A program made the position numbers and the translations under genes. A stretch of 64,000 nucleotides of DNA from Siphonodentalium dalli (lineage: Eukaryota; Mollusca; Scaphopoda; Gadilida; Siphonodentaliidae), in contig CP136066.1 of assembly GCA_032622095.1 (NCBI GenBank), positions 228,476,961-228,540,960 of the forward strand, in the 5' to 3' direction. Positions 20,612-32,819 of the stretch are shown one piece after another (position 1 is the stretch's first letter; every line of letters begins with the position of its first letter). Below the pieces are notes generated by a model that saw only the letters and a program-made list of their open reading frames with translations, ran no database searches and was not told the origin of the DNA.

Positions 20612-21093
20612 TTAACCCTTTAAAGACATATTATGTACTTGTTCCTATGGTCGACTCGCATATAAAAGAGAATGCATTGGCACAGGGCCGTTCTGTTGGG
20701 TAAAGGGTTAAAGAATATAAGAAATAATGATAAAAAATTATTAAAATTGATCAAGAATATAAGAACAAATTATACAAAATGATAAACTTGTTAAAGAATA
20801 TACGAAAAAATTATAAACATTGTTATAGAAAGTAAGAAAAACATTAAAAAAAATGTTAAAAATTGTTAAGGAATGTAAGAAAAAGTGATAAACAAAATTA
20901 TAAAAATGGTTAAAGAATGTAAGAAAAATTGATAAAAAAAATGATAAAAATTGTTAAATAATCTAAGAAAAATTTATAAAAAATTGTTAAGCCAATGCAT
21001 TCTCTTATATATGTCAGGCGACCTATGGTCGACTCGCATATATAAGAGAATGCATTGGCACATGGTCTTTAATGTTGCTCTAGAAAGGATTAA
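20612..21093. mobile_element. Nested PB fragments interrupting a B end
   Basis: A 26-base B end (TTAAAGACATATTATGTACT...) at 20620-20645 runs straight into half a PB-A (core arm, then GTTCTGTTGGGTAAAGGG and TTAA at 20708-20711). Then comes about 285 bp of the PB AT linker (AAGAATATAAGAAATAATGA and variants), another core palindrome, and TTAA at 21090 where a full B starts. The order implies at least two events. Confidence 0.6.
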
Positions 21094-21456
21094 AGCCATA
21101 TTATGTACTTGTTCGGGTGTGTGAAACTGATAAGTAAGTATTCAGGTGCTATGCCAACTGGAGGAATGTAGCATTCTACTAACATCACCGAAAATCTCAA
21201 GTAAATCGACCGTACCACTCCGTGGAAAACATTGTCTGAACTACGCTAAATTGTAAATATTTACTACTCGAATTGGGACGCTTCTATCGGCGATAAACTA
21301 ACGAAAATGATTTCGCCATCGGCAGTCATTTAATTAATATATGAAAATGACGGTGTGTGTTGTTAATTTGGGATATTTGTAAAAATTACTACTTTGAGCT
21401 AAATTATTCTTCATTTCTTTTTGATCACCCTACCGGAGTGTTTCACATCACTTTAA
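21090..21456 (-). mobile_element. B TTAA-bounded element
   Basis: Runs from TTAAAGCCATATTATGTACT to GAGTGTTTCACATCACTTTAA. TTAA occurs at both ends, like the dispersed copies at 43481 and 50134. Central landmarks: GCCAACTGGAGGAATGTAGC, TGTAAATATTTACTACT, GATTTCGCCATCG. The ends share only TTAAAG as an inverted match, so its transposition class is unsure. It is the parent of the 485-bp array. Confidence 0.75.
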
Positions 21457-21479
21457 CACAATGGAGCAGTTTGAATTCA

Positions 21480-21800
21480 TGATGAATACTTTACAGCCCG
21501 ACTGCAGACAGCAAAGATTCTACTGATAACATGGACGACTGAGATAACAAGGATTATCTTAATAATCGGCAATTTTAAACCAGACCCAACCGAAGTTTGC
21601 CATGAATGGCATGATAATGGACTAAGTTCCAATTGTAATCTAAAGTTATATGTGTAAAGTTATATGTGTAAAGTTATGTGTAAAGTTATATGTGTAGAGC
21701 ATGTAACTATGCGGATCCCAGGCTTATTATAGCCAAAGAACAATTTCTGGTTGGGCAAATTTCTGCTAATTAACATGGCAGGCGACAGGAATAAAAACGA
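21480..21800. repeat. J dispersed repeat
   Basis: Shares ACTGAGATAACAAGGATTAT, AAACCAGACCCAA, AAGTTTGCCATGA, CATGATAATGGACTA and CAAATTTCTGCTAATTAACA with 45545-45800, and its inverse end with 49226-49275. An internal run of TAAAGTTATATGTG units (21648-21700) is local. Class unknown. It directly precedes the 67-bp satellite. Confidence 0.6.
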
Positions 21801-21866
21801 GTCGATTGTCTTTCTCTGTCATTGGCCAAACACGAGCCTTGATCAGGAGGAAGTAATCCGAGAATC

Positions 21867-24800
21867 TAATGAGCATATCAGGATTATCACACTGATAATA
21901 TCCATCGACTCCTGACTGGGTACTTCAGTTAACAGGGGAGTCACAGGATTATCACACTGATAATGTCCATCGACTCCCGACTGGGTACTTCAGTTAACTA
22001 GCATATCAGGATTATCACACTGACAATATCCATCGACTCCCGACTGGGTACTTCAGTTAACAAATGAGCATATCAGGATTATCACACTGACAATATCCAT
22101 CGACTCCCGACTGGGTACTTCAGTTAACAAATAAGCAAATCAGGATTATCACACTGATAATATCCATCGACTCCTGACTGGGTACTTCAGTTAACTAATG
22201 AGCACATCAGGATTATCACACTGATAATATCCATCGACTCCTGACTGGGTACTTCAGTTAACTAATGAGCATATCAGGATTATCACACTGACAATATCCA
22301 TCGACTCCTAACTGGGTACTTCAGTTAACTAATGAGCATATCAGGATTATCACAGTGATAATATCCATCGACTCCCGAATGGGTACTTCAGTTAACTAAT
22401 GAGCATATCAGGATTATTACACTGATAATATCCATCGACTCCCGACTGGGTACTTCAGTTAACTAATGAGTATATCAGGATTATCACACTGATAATATCC
22501 ATCGACTCCCGACTGGGTACTTCAGTTAACTAATGAGCATATCAGAATTATCACACTGATAATATCCATCGACTCCCGACTGGGTACTTCAGTTAACAAA
22601 TGAGCATATCAGGATTATCACACTGACAATATCCATCGACTCCCGACTGGGTACTTCAGTTAACTAATGAGCATATCAGGATTATCACACTGACAATATC
22701 CATCGACTCCCGACTGGGTACTTCAGTTAACAAATGAGCATATCAGGATTATCACACTGATAATATCCATCGACTCCTGACTGGGTACTTCAGATAACTA
22801 ATGAGCATATCAGGATTGTCACACTGATAATATCCATCGACTCCTGACTGGGTACTTCAGTTAACTAATGAGCATATCAGGATTATCACACTGACAATAT
22901 CCATCGACTCCCGACTGGGTACTTCAGTTAACTAATGAGCATATCAGGATTATCACACTGACAATATCCATCGACTCCCGACTGGGTACTTCAGTTAACT
23001 AATGAGCATATCCGGATTATCACACTGATAATATCCATCGACTCCCGACTGGGTACTTCAGTTAACTAATGATCATATCAGGATTATCACACTGACAATA
23101 TCCATCGACTCCTGACGGGGTACTTCATTTAACAAATGAGCATATCAGGATTATCACACTGATAATATCCATCGACTCCCGACTGGGTACTTCAGTTAAC
23201 AAATGAGCATATCAGGATTATCACACTGACAATATCCATCGACTCCTGACTGGGTACTTCAGTTAACAAATGAGCATATCAGGATTATCACACTGACAAT
23301 ATCCATCGACTCCTGACTGGGTACTTCAGTTAACAAATGAGCATATCAGGATTATCACACTGATAATATCCATCGACTCCCGACTGGGTACTTCAGTTAA
23401 CAGGGGAGTCACAGGATTATCACACTGATAATATCCATCGACTCCTGACTGGGTACTTCAGTTAACTAATGAGCATATCAGGATTATCACACTGATAATA
23501 TCCATTGACTCCCGACTGGGTACTTCAGTTAACAGGGGAGTCACAGGATTATCACACTGATAATATCCATCAACTCCTGACTGGGTACATCAGTTAACTA
23601 ATGAGCATATCAGGATTATCACACTGACAATATCCATCGACTCCTGACTGGGTACTTCAGTTAACTAATGAGCATATCAGGATTATCACACTGATAATAT
23701 CCATCGACTCCCGAATGGGTACTTCAGTTAACTAATGATCATATCGGGATTATCACACTGACAATATCCATCGACTCCTGACTGGGTACTTCAGTTAACT
23801 AATGAGCATATCAGGATTATCACACTGATAATATCCATTGACTCCCGACTGGGTACTTCAGTTAACAGGGGAGTCACAGGATTATCACACTGATAATATC
23901 CATCGACTCCTGACTGGGTACTTCAGTTAACAGGTGCCTCAATATACATCGACTCCCGACTGGGTACTTCAGTTAACTAATGAGCATATCAGGATTATCA
24001 CACTGATAATATCCATCGACTCCCGACTGGGTACTTCAGTTAACTAATGAGCATATCAGGATTATCACACTGATAATATCCATCGACTCCCGACTGGGTA
24101 CTTCAGTTAACTAATGATCATATCAGGATTATCACACTGACAATATCCATCGACTCCTGACTGGGTACTTCAGTTAACTAATGATCATATCAGGATTATC
24201 ACACTGACAATATCCATCGACTCCTGACTGGGTACTTCAGTTAACAAATGAGCATATCAGGATTATCACACTGACAATATCCATCGACTCCTGACTGGGT
24301 ACTTCAGTTAACAAATGAGCATATCAGGATTATCACACTGATAATATCCATCGACTCCCGACTGGGTACTTCAGTTAACAGGGGAGTCACAGGATTATCA
24401 CACTGATAATATCCATCGACTCCTGACTGGGTACTTCAGTTAACTAATGAGCATATCAGGATTATCACACTGATAATATCCATTGACTCCCGACTGGGTA
24501 CTTCAGTTAACAGGGGAGTCACAGGATTATCACACTGATAATATCCATCGACTCCTGACTGGGTACATCAGTTAACTAATGAGCATATCAGGATTATCAC
24601 ACTGACAATATCCATCGACTCCTGACTGGGTACTTCAGTTAACAGGTGACTCAATATACATCGACTCCCGACTGGGTACTTCAGTTAACTAATGAGCATA
24701 TCAGGATTATCACACTGATAATATCCATCAACTTCCGACTGGGTACTTCAGTTAACAGGGGAGTCACAGGATTATCACACTGATAATATCCATCGACTCC

Positions 24801-27800
24801 TGACTGGGTACTTCAGTTAACAGGTGCCTCAATATACATCGACTCCCGACTGGGTACTTCAGTTAACTAATGAGCATATCAGGATTATCACACTGATAAT
24901 ATCCATCGACTCCCGACTGGGTACTTCAGTTAACAAATGAGCATATCAGGATTATCACACTGATAATATTCATCGACTCCTGACTGGGTACTTCAGTTAA
25001 CTAATGAGTATATCAGGATTATCACACTGATAATATCCATCGACTCCTGACTGGGTACTTCAGTTAACTAATGATCATATCAGGATTATCACACTGACAA
25101 TATCCATCGACTCCCGACTGGGTACTTCAGTTAACTAATGATCATATCAGGATTATCACACTGATAATATCCATCGACTCCTGACTGGGTACTTCAGTTA
25201 ACTAATGAGCATATCAGGATTATCACACTGACAATATCCATCGACTCCTGACTGGGTACTTCAGTTAACTAATGAGCATATCAGGATTATCACACTGACA
25301 ATATCCATCGACTCCTAACTGGGTACTTCAGTTAACTAATGAGCATATCAGGATTATCACAGTGATAATATCCATCGACTCCCGAATGGGTACTTCAGTT
25401 AACTAATGAGCATATCAGGATTATTACACTGATAATATCCATCGACTCCCGACTGGGTACTTCAGTTAACTAATGAGTATATCAGGATTATCACACTGAT
25501 AATATCCATCGACTCCCGACTGGGTACTTCAGTTAACTAATGAGCATATCAGAATTATCACACTGATAATATCCATCGACTCCCGACTGGGTACTTCAGT
25601 TAACAAATGAGCATATCAGGATTATCACACTGACAATATCCATCGACTCCCGACTGGGTACTTCAGTTAACTAATGAGCATATCAGGATTATCACACTGA
25701 CAATATCCATCGACTCCCGACTGGGTACTTCAGTTAACAAATGAGCATATCAGGATTATCACACTGATAATATCCATCGACTCCTGACTGGGTACTTCAG
25801 TTAACTAATGAGCATATCAGGATTGTCACACTGATAATATCCATCGACTCCTGACTGGGTACTTCAGTTAACTAATGAGCATATCAGGATTATCACACTG
25901 ACAATATCCATCGACTCCCGACTGGGTACTTCAGTTAACTAATGAGCATATCAGGATTATCACACTGACAATATCCATCGACTCCCGACTGGGTACTTCA
26001 GTTAACTAATGAGCATATCCGGATTATCACACTGATAATATCCATCGACTCCCGACTGGGTACTTCAGTTAACTAATGATCATATCAGGATTATCACACT
26101 GACAATATCCATCGACTCCTGACGGGGTACTTCATTTAACAAATGAGCATATCAGGATTATCACACTGATAATATCCATCGACTCCCGACTGGGTACTTC
26201 AGTTAACAAATGAGCATATCAGGATTATCACACTGACAATATCCATCGACTCCTGACTGGGTACTTCAGTTAACAAATGAGCATATCAGGATTATCACAC
26301 TGACAATATCCATCGACTCCTGACTGGGTACTTCAGTTAACAAATGAGCATATCAGGATTATCACACTGATAATATCCATCGACTCCCGACTGGGTACTT
26401 CAGTTAACAGGGGAGTCACAGGATTATCACACTGATAATATCCATCGACTCCTGACTGGGTACTTCAGTTAACTAATGAGCATATCAGGATTATCACACT
26501 GATAATATCCATTGACTCCCGACTGGGTACTTCAGTTAACAGGGGAGTCACAGGATTATCACACTGATAATATCCATCAACTCCTGACTGGGTACATCAG
26601 TTAACTAATGAGCATATCAGGATTATCACACTGACAATATCCATCGACTCCTGACTGGGTACTTCAGTTAACTAATGAGCATATCAGGATTATCACACTG
26701 ATAATATCCATCGACTCCCGAATGGGTACTTCAGTTAACTAATGATCATATCGGGATTATCACACTGACAATATCCATCGACTCCTGACTGGGTACTTCA
26801 GTTAACTAATGAGCATATCAGGATTATCACACTGATAATATCCATTGACTCCCGACTGGGTACTTCAGTTAACAGGGGAGTCACAGGATTATCACACTGA
26901 TAATATCCATCGACTCCTGACTGGGTACTTCAGTTAACAGGTGCCTCAATATACATCGACTCCCGACTGGGTACTTCAGTTAACTAATGAGCATATCAGG
27001 ATTATCACACTGATAATATCCATCGACTCCCGACTGGGTACTTCAGTTAACTAATGAGCATATCAGGATTATCACACTGATAATATCCATCGACTCCCGA
27101 CTGGGTACTTCAGTTAACTAATGATCATATCAGGATTATCACACTGACAATATCCATCGACTCCTGACTGGGTACTTCAGTTAACTAATGATCATATCAG
27201 GATTATCACACTGACAATATCCATCGACTCCTGACTGGGTACTTCAGTTAACAAATGAGCATATCAGGATTATCACACTGACAATATCCATCGACTCCTG
27301 ACTGGGTACTTCAGTTAACAAATGAGCATATCAGGATTATCACACTGATAATATCCATCGACTCCCGACTGGGTACTTCAGTTAACAGGGGAGTCACAGG
27401 ATTATCACACTGATAATATCCATCGACTCCTGACTGGGTACTTCAGTTAACTAATGAGCATATCAGGATTATCACACTGATAATATCCATTGACTCCCGA
27501 CTGGGTACTTCAGTTAACAGGGGAGTCACAGGATTATCACACTGATAATATCCATCGACTCCTGACTGGGTACATCAGTTAACTAATGAGCATATCAGGA
27601 TTATCACACTGACAATATCCATCGACTCCTGACTGGGTACTTCAGTTAACAGGTGACTCAATATACATCGACTCCCGACTGGGTACTTCAGTTAACTAAT
27701 GAGCATATCAGGATTATCACACTGATAATATCCATCAACTTCCGACTGGGTACTTCAGTTAACAGGGGAGTCACAGGATTATCACACTGATAATATCCAT

Positions 27801-30724
27801 CGACTCCTGACTGGGTACTTCAGTTAACAGGTGCCTCAATATACATCGACTCCCGACTGGGTACTTCAGTTAACTAATGAGCATATCAGGATTATCACAC
27901 TGATAATATCCATCGACTCCCGACTGGGTACTTCAGTTAACAAATGAGCATATCAGGATTATCACACTGATAATATTCATCGACTCCTGACTGGGTACTT
28001 CAGTTAACTAATGAGTATATCAGGATTATCACACTGATAATATCCATCGACTCCTGACTGGGTACTTCAGTTAACTAATGATCATATCAGGATTATCACA
28101 CTGACAATATCCATCGACTCCCGACTGGGTACTTCAGTTAACTAATGATCATATCAGGATTATCACACTGATAATATCCATCGACTCCTGACTGGGTACT
28201 TCAGTTAACTAATGAGCATATCAGGATTATCACACTGACAATATCCATCGACTCCTGACTGGGTACTTCAGTTAACAAATGAGCATATCAGGATTATCAC
28301 ACTGACAATATCTATCGACTCCTGACTGGGTACTTCAGTTAACAAATGAGCATATCAGGATTATCACACTGACAATATCCATCGACTCCTGCCTGGGTAC
28401 TTCAGTTAACTAATGAGCATATCAGGATTATCACACTGATGATATCCATCAACTCCTGACTGGGTACTTCAGTTAACTAATGAGCATATCAGGATTATCA
28501 CACTGATAATATCCATCGACTCCTGACTGGGTACTTCAGTTAACTAATGATCATATCAGGATTATCACACTGATAATATCCATCGACTCCTAACTGGGTA
28601 CTTCAGTTAACTAATGATCATATCAGGATTATCACAATGATAATATTCATCGACTCCTGACTGGGTACTTCAGTTAACTAATGAGCATATCAGGATTATC
28701 ACACTGATAATATTCATCGACTCCTGACTGGGTACTTCAGTTAACTAATGAGTATATCAGGATTATCACACTGATAATATCCATCGACTCCTGACTGGGT
28801 ACTTCAGTTAACTAATGATCATATCAGGATTATCACACTGACAATATCCATCGACTCCCGACTGGGTACTTCAGTTAACTAATGATCATATCAGGATTAT
28901 CACACTGATAATATCCATCGACTCCTGACTGGGTACTTCAGTTAACTAATGAGCATATCAGGATTATCACACTGACAATATCCATCGACTCCTGACTGGG
29001 TACTTCAGTTAACAAATGAGCATATCAGGATTATCACACTGACAATATCTATCGACTCCTGACTGGGTACTTCAGTTAACAAATGAGCATATCAGGATTA
29101 TCACACTGACAATATCCATCGACTCCTGACTGGGTACTTCAGTTAACTAATGAGCATATCAGGATTATCACACTGATGATATCCATCAACTCCTGACTGG
29201 GTACTTCAGTTAACTAATGAGCATATCAGGATTACCACACTGATAATATCCATCGACTCCTGACTGGGTACTTCAGTTAACTAATGAGCATATCAGGATT
29301 ATTACACTGATAATATCCATCGACTCCTGACTGGGTACTTCAGTTAACTAATGATCATATCAGGATTATCACACTGATAATATCCATCGACTCCTAACTG
29401 GGTACTTCAGTTAACTAATGATCATATCAGGATTATCACAATGATAATATTCATCGACTCCCGACTGGGTACTTCATGCAGTTAACTAATGAGCATATCA
29501 GGATTATCACACTGACAATATCCATTGACTCCCGACTGGGTACTTCAGTTAACTAATGAGCATATCAGGATTATCACACTGACAATATCCATCGACTCCT
29601 GACTGGGTACTTCAGTTAACAAATGAGCATATCAGGATTATTACACTGATAATATCCATCGACTCCTGACTGGGTACTTCAGTTAACAAATGAGCATATC
29701 AGGATTATCACACTGACAATATCCATCGAATCCTGACTGGGTACTTCAGTTAACAAATGAGCATATCAGGATTATCACACTGATAATATCCATCGACTCC
29801 CGACTGGGTACTTCAGTTAACAGGGGAGTCACAGGATTATCACACTGATAATATCCATCGACTCCTGACTGGGTACTTCAGTTAACTAATGAGCATATCA
29901 GGATTATTACACTGATAATATCCATCGACTCCCGACTGGGTACTTCAGTTGACTAATGAGCATATCAGGATTATCACACTGACAATATCCATCGACTCCT
30001 GACTGGGTACTTCAATTAACTAATGAGCATATCAGAATTATCACACTGATAATATCCATCGACTCACGACTGGGTACTTCAGTTAACTAATGAGCATATC
30101 AGGATTATTACACTGATAATATCCATCGACTCCTGACTGGGTACTTCAGTTAACTAATGAGTATATCAGGATTATCACACTGATAATATCCATCGACTCC
30201 CGACTGGGTACTTCAGTTAACTAATGAGCATATCAGGATTATCACACTGACAATATCCATTGACTCCTGACTGGGTACTTCAGTTAACAAATGAGCATAT
30301 CAGGATTATTACACTGATAATATCCATCGACTCCTGACTGGGTACTTCAGTTAACTAATGAGCATATCAGGATTATCACAATGACAATATCCATCGACTC
30401 CAGACTGGGTACTTCAGTTAACTAATGAGCATATCAGGATTATCACACTGACAATATCCATCGACTCCCGACTGGGTACTTCAGTTAACTAATGAGCATA
30501 TCAGGATTATTACACTGATAATATCCATCGACTCCCGACTGGGTACTTCAGTTAACTAATGAGCATATCAGGATTATCACACTGACAATATCCATCGACT
30601 CCTGACTGGGTACTTCAGTTAACAGGTGACTCAATATCCATCGACTCCCGACTGGGGACTTCAGTTAACAGGTGACTCAATATCCATCGACTCCTGACTG
30701 GGGACTTCAGTTAACAGGGGAGTC
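21867..30724 (+). repeat. 67-bp satellite, about 130 units
   Basis: Unit: GAGCATATCAGGATTATCAC, ACTGATAATATCCATCGACT, CCCGACTGGGTACTTCAGTT, AACTAAT. Variants are shared among many units: ACTGACAAT, CTCCTGACT, AACAAATGAGC and the short AACAGGGGAGTCACAGG form. Diagnostic variants recur at a spacing of exactly 3007 bases, showing a higher-order duplication. The unit holds a TTATCA-CAC-TGATAA dyad. No reading frame persists. Confidence 0.95.
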
Positions 30725-30796
30725 CTTCCCCACCATCACCACCCCCCTACCAGAGAACAGTAGTATTATGTAGCTTGCTCAAGGCTACCAATGCAG

Positions 30797-31307
30797 TAGA
30801 TCATGCCATGAATCTCCACTATAGCTAGCGCTGGTAGAGATCGTATTCTACCAGTACAAAACCTTGGAACTTTTTGATGTCATGACCTGTTATGACATGG
30901 AAATTTACATTGAACAAATAAGGCAGAAAATATATATTTCTTTGTTAATACTTGTTCCTCAATAATATGAATCACATTAGAGGGTGGTCCCAGCTTCAGA
31001 ATGCATACTTTTCTGGGACTTTTGTGCGCTGATATCACAATAAATATTGAAATAATTATATATATACCCAGAGAAATTCCATAATTTAAAGCAACACAAA
31101 GCAAAATCGCTCACAAAGTCACTTAAATCATGCAATTTCGAGTTTGAACCATCACCTACAATAATGTACATTATTATTAAGGAACCGGAAATATCTAATA
31201 AATATATTCCCTGCATAAGTTCCCTGTCAAAAAGTTCCCGGGCTTTGTTACGGTGGAATATGATGTCTATGGGCGTTAGCCATAGTAGAGATTAATGGCA
31301 TAATCTA
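30797..31307. mobile_element. F TIR element with 9-bp target duplication
   Basis: Ends TAGATCATGCCATGAATCTC and ...TTAATGGCATAATCTA, flanked by CCAATGCAG at 30788-30796 and 31308-31316. The body matches the 5026 copy but the inner arms have diverged (GTGGTCCCAGCTTCAGAATG). Confidence 0.85.
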
Positions 31308-31316
31308 CCAATGCAG

Positions 31317-31747
31317 TATTTTGAGGTTCCATGGCAGTAAGCGGGATTTAAATGCATGACTTCAGAGTCGAGGATGCTGACAACTGGATCACTGCACCAC
31401 TACTAATGACCATAACAATCATAAACCAGATATATGAAGATTAATGTTTTATGAGAAACCAATCCCTCTGGAAGAAATGTTATAGACAGCTTGTAGTCAT
31501 ATGGTAATGGATTCTACAGGAGGGAGCGAAAACATGAGCCTGCCGGGATTAAATAAACAAATAAAACAGATTAAATTGTCTATAAACAAGTGATTTAGGG
31601 TTCAGGTAAATTAGCTGACTCAAAGAATTCTACTGAAGTATAAACATTTATACCATGCAGGTATGAAAAAGGTCAGGCTTTACTGCCGAGATGTTCAAGT
31701 CAGGTGTGTCCTATTAAAAAAAAAACAACAGGGAAGTTCCGTTCTCA
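31317..31747. other. Spacer, no gene recognised
   Basis: Unique-looking sequence between F and a PB-C fragment; no coding or repeat signal identified. Confidence 0.4.
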
Positions 31748-31895
31748 TTAACCCCTCCATGACTCGAGCTTTCTGAAATTTTGTGAAAACCCTGTGCCAA
31801 TGCATTATCTTATATATGCGAGTCTCCCTATATAAGAGAAAACATTGGCCTAACAATATTTACCTTGACCTTGTAAGCCAGTGCATTTTCTTATA
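31748..31895. mobile_element. PB-C element truncated at a D insertion
   Basis: Starts TTAACCCCTCCATGACTCGAG, passes one core derivative and the ATTTACCTTGACCTTG linker, and stops in the left arm of the next core at CATTTTCTTATA, where D begins. The right half of PB-C is absent after D. Confidence 0.75.
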
Positions 31896-32108
31896 CAGTA
31901 ATGCCCTAAGTAATCGACTGCTTAACCACAGCAGAATTATGGGTAACTTTTCAGGATTTAGTCGGAAGTATGGCTTGTTGCCATTTGTCGGAAAGCTCTC
32001 AGTGAGAGCTTTCCGATGAATGGCAACAAGCCATATTTCCGACTAAATCCTGATAAGTTACCCATAATTCTGCTGTGGTTAAGGGGTCGATTACTTAGAG
32101 CATTACTG
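31896..32108. mobile_element. D foldback MITE, full length
   Basis: TA flanks at 31894-31895 and 32109-32110. Starts CAGTAATGCCCTAAGTAATC; near-perfect foldback. Inserted within the PB core arm TTATATATG. Confidence 0.85.
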
Positions 32109-32297
32109 TACTGCAATGAAGGGGCGATTGAGTCGCATGTCAGTGTCACATAGAAAATAGACTGGCACAAAATATCACACAACAATATTTATTTGGAGAT
32201 GTTAGACTGTGCATCTTGCTCCTAAATACGTTACTGTTCTTGCCTGCATTATACTATCCTAAACTTTTTAAATGCTGAATTTTCATTTTCATTACAG

Positions 32298-32353
32298 TAA
32301 ATGATGTCCAAAATCGCCTCCGCAAAAAAAGAAGCACAACAGCTGCCTGCATG
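32298..32353 (+). CDS. Candidate internal exon, 56 nt
   Basis: Preceded by a pyrimidine-rich tract ending TTTTCATTACAG and followed by GTACGTATG, both good splice matches. With two leading bases it reads NDVQNRLRKKRSTTAACM with no stop and ends on a codon boundary. The composition (basic, polar) looks protein-like, and the surrounding 32109-32850 is otherwise free of repeats. I do not recognise a family, and no partner exon was found, so chance remains quite possible. Confidence 0.3.
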
Positions 32354-32819
32354 GTACGTATGTGATGAATATATCTTATTGTTTAATTTGTGCTGACTCG
32401 TCAGTAAAGTCACTAGAAAATTTACTCATTGATTTACAAGTGTTTTACTAAGTAATCTGATTGTCACACAGGATGAGACATTCAGAATTATTATATTTAG
32501 TCTATTTCATTGTTTTATTTCTGACGGCTAGCCTATAATGTCATAATGAAATTGAATCACGGATGTACAAGTGTTTTCCTAAGTATTCTGATTGTTTGAC
32601 AGGATAATGATAGGACGTTAAGAATGATCATCCTCACATTAGTAAATGGCTGCTAAAAGTTTTGGGAGAAACTAATCCATCTTGATGAAAAGATATAGAT
32701 AGCATGTAGTGAGTGGTGAAGTAATGGATATAGATAGCATGCAGTGGTGAAGTAATGGATCCTTCAGCAGAGGACACAGATTTTGGATTAAATTAACAAA
32801 TGAAAGTGTCAATGACACT

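Noticed and set aside
21867-30724. CRISPR-like array
   Set aside because: Direct tandem units with no unique spacers, in an animal genome; this is a satellite.
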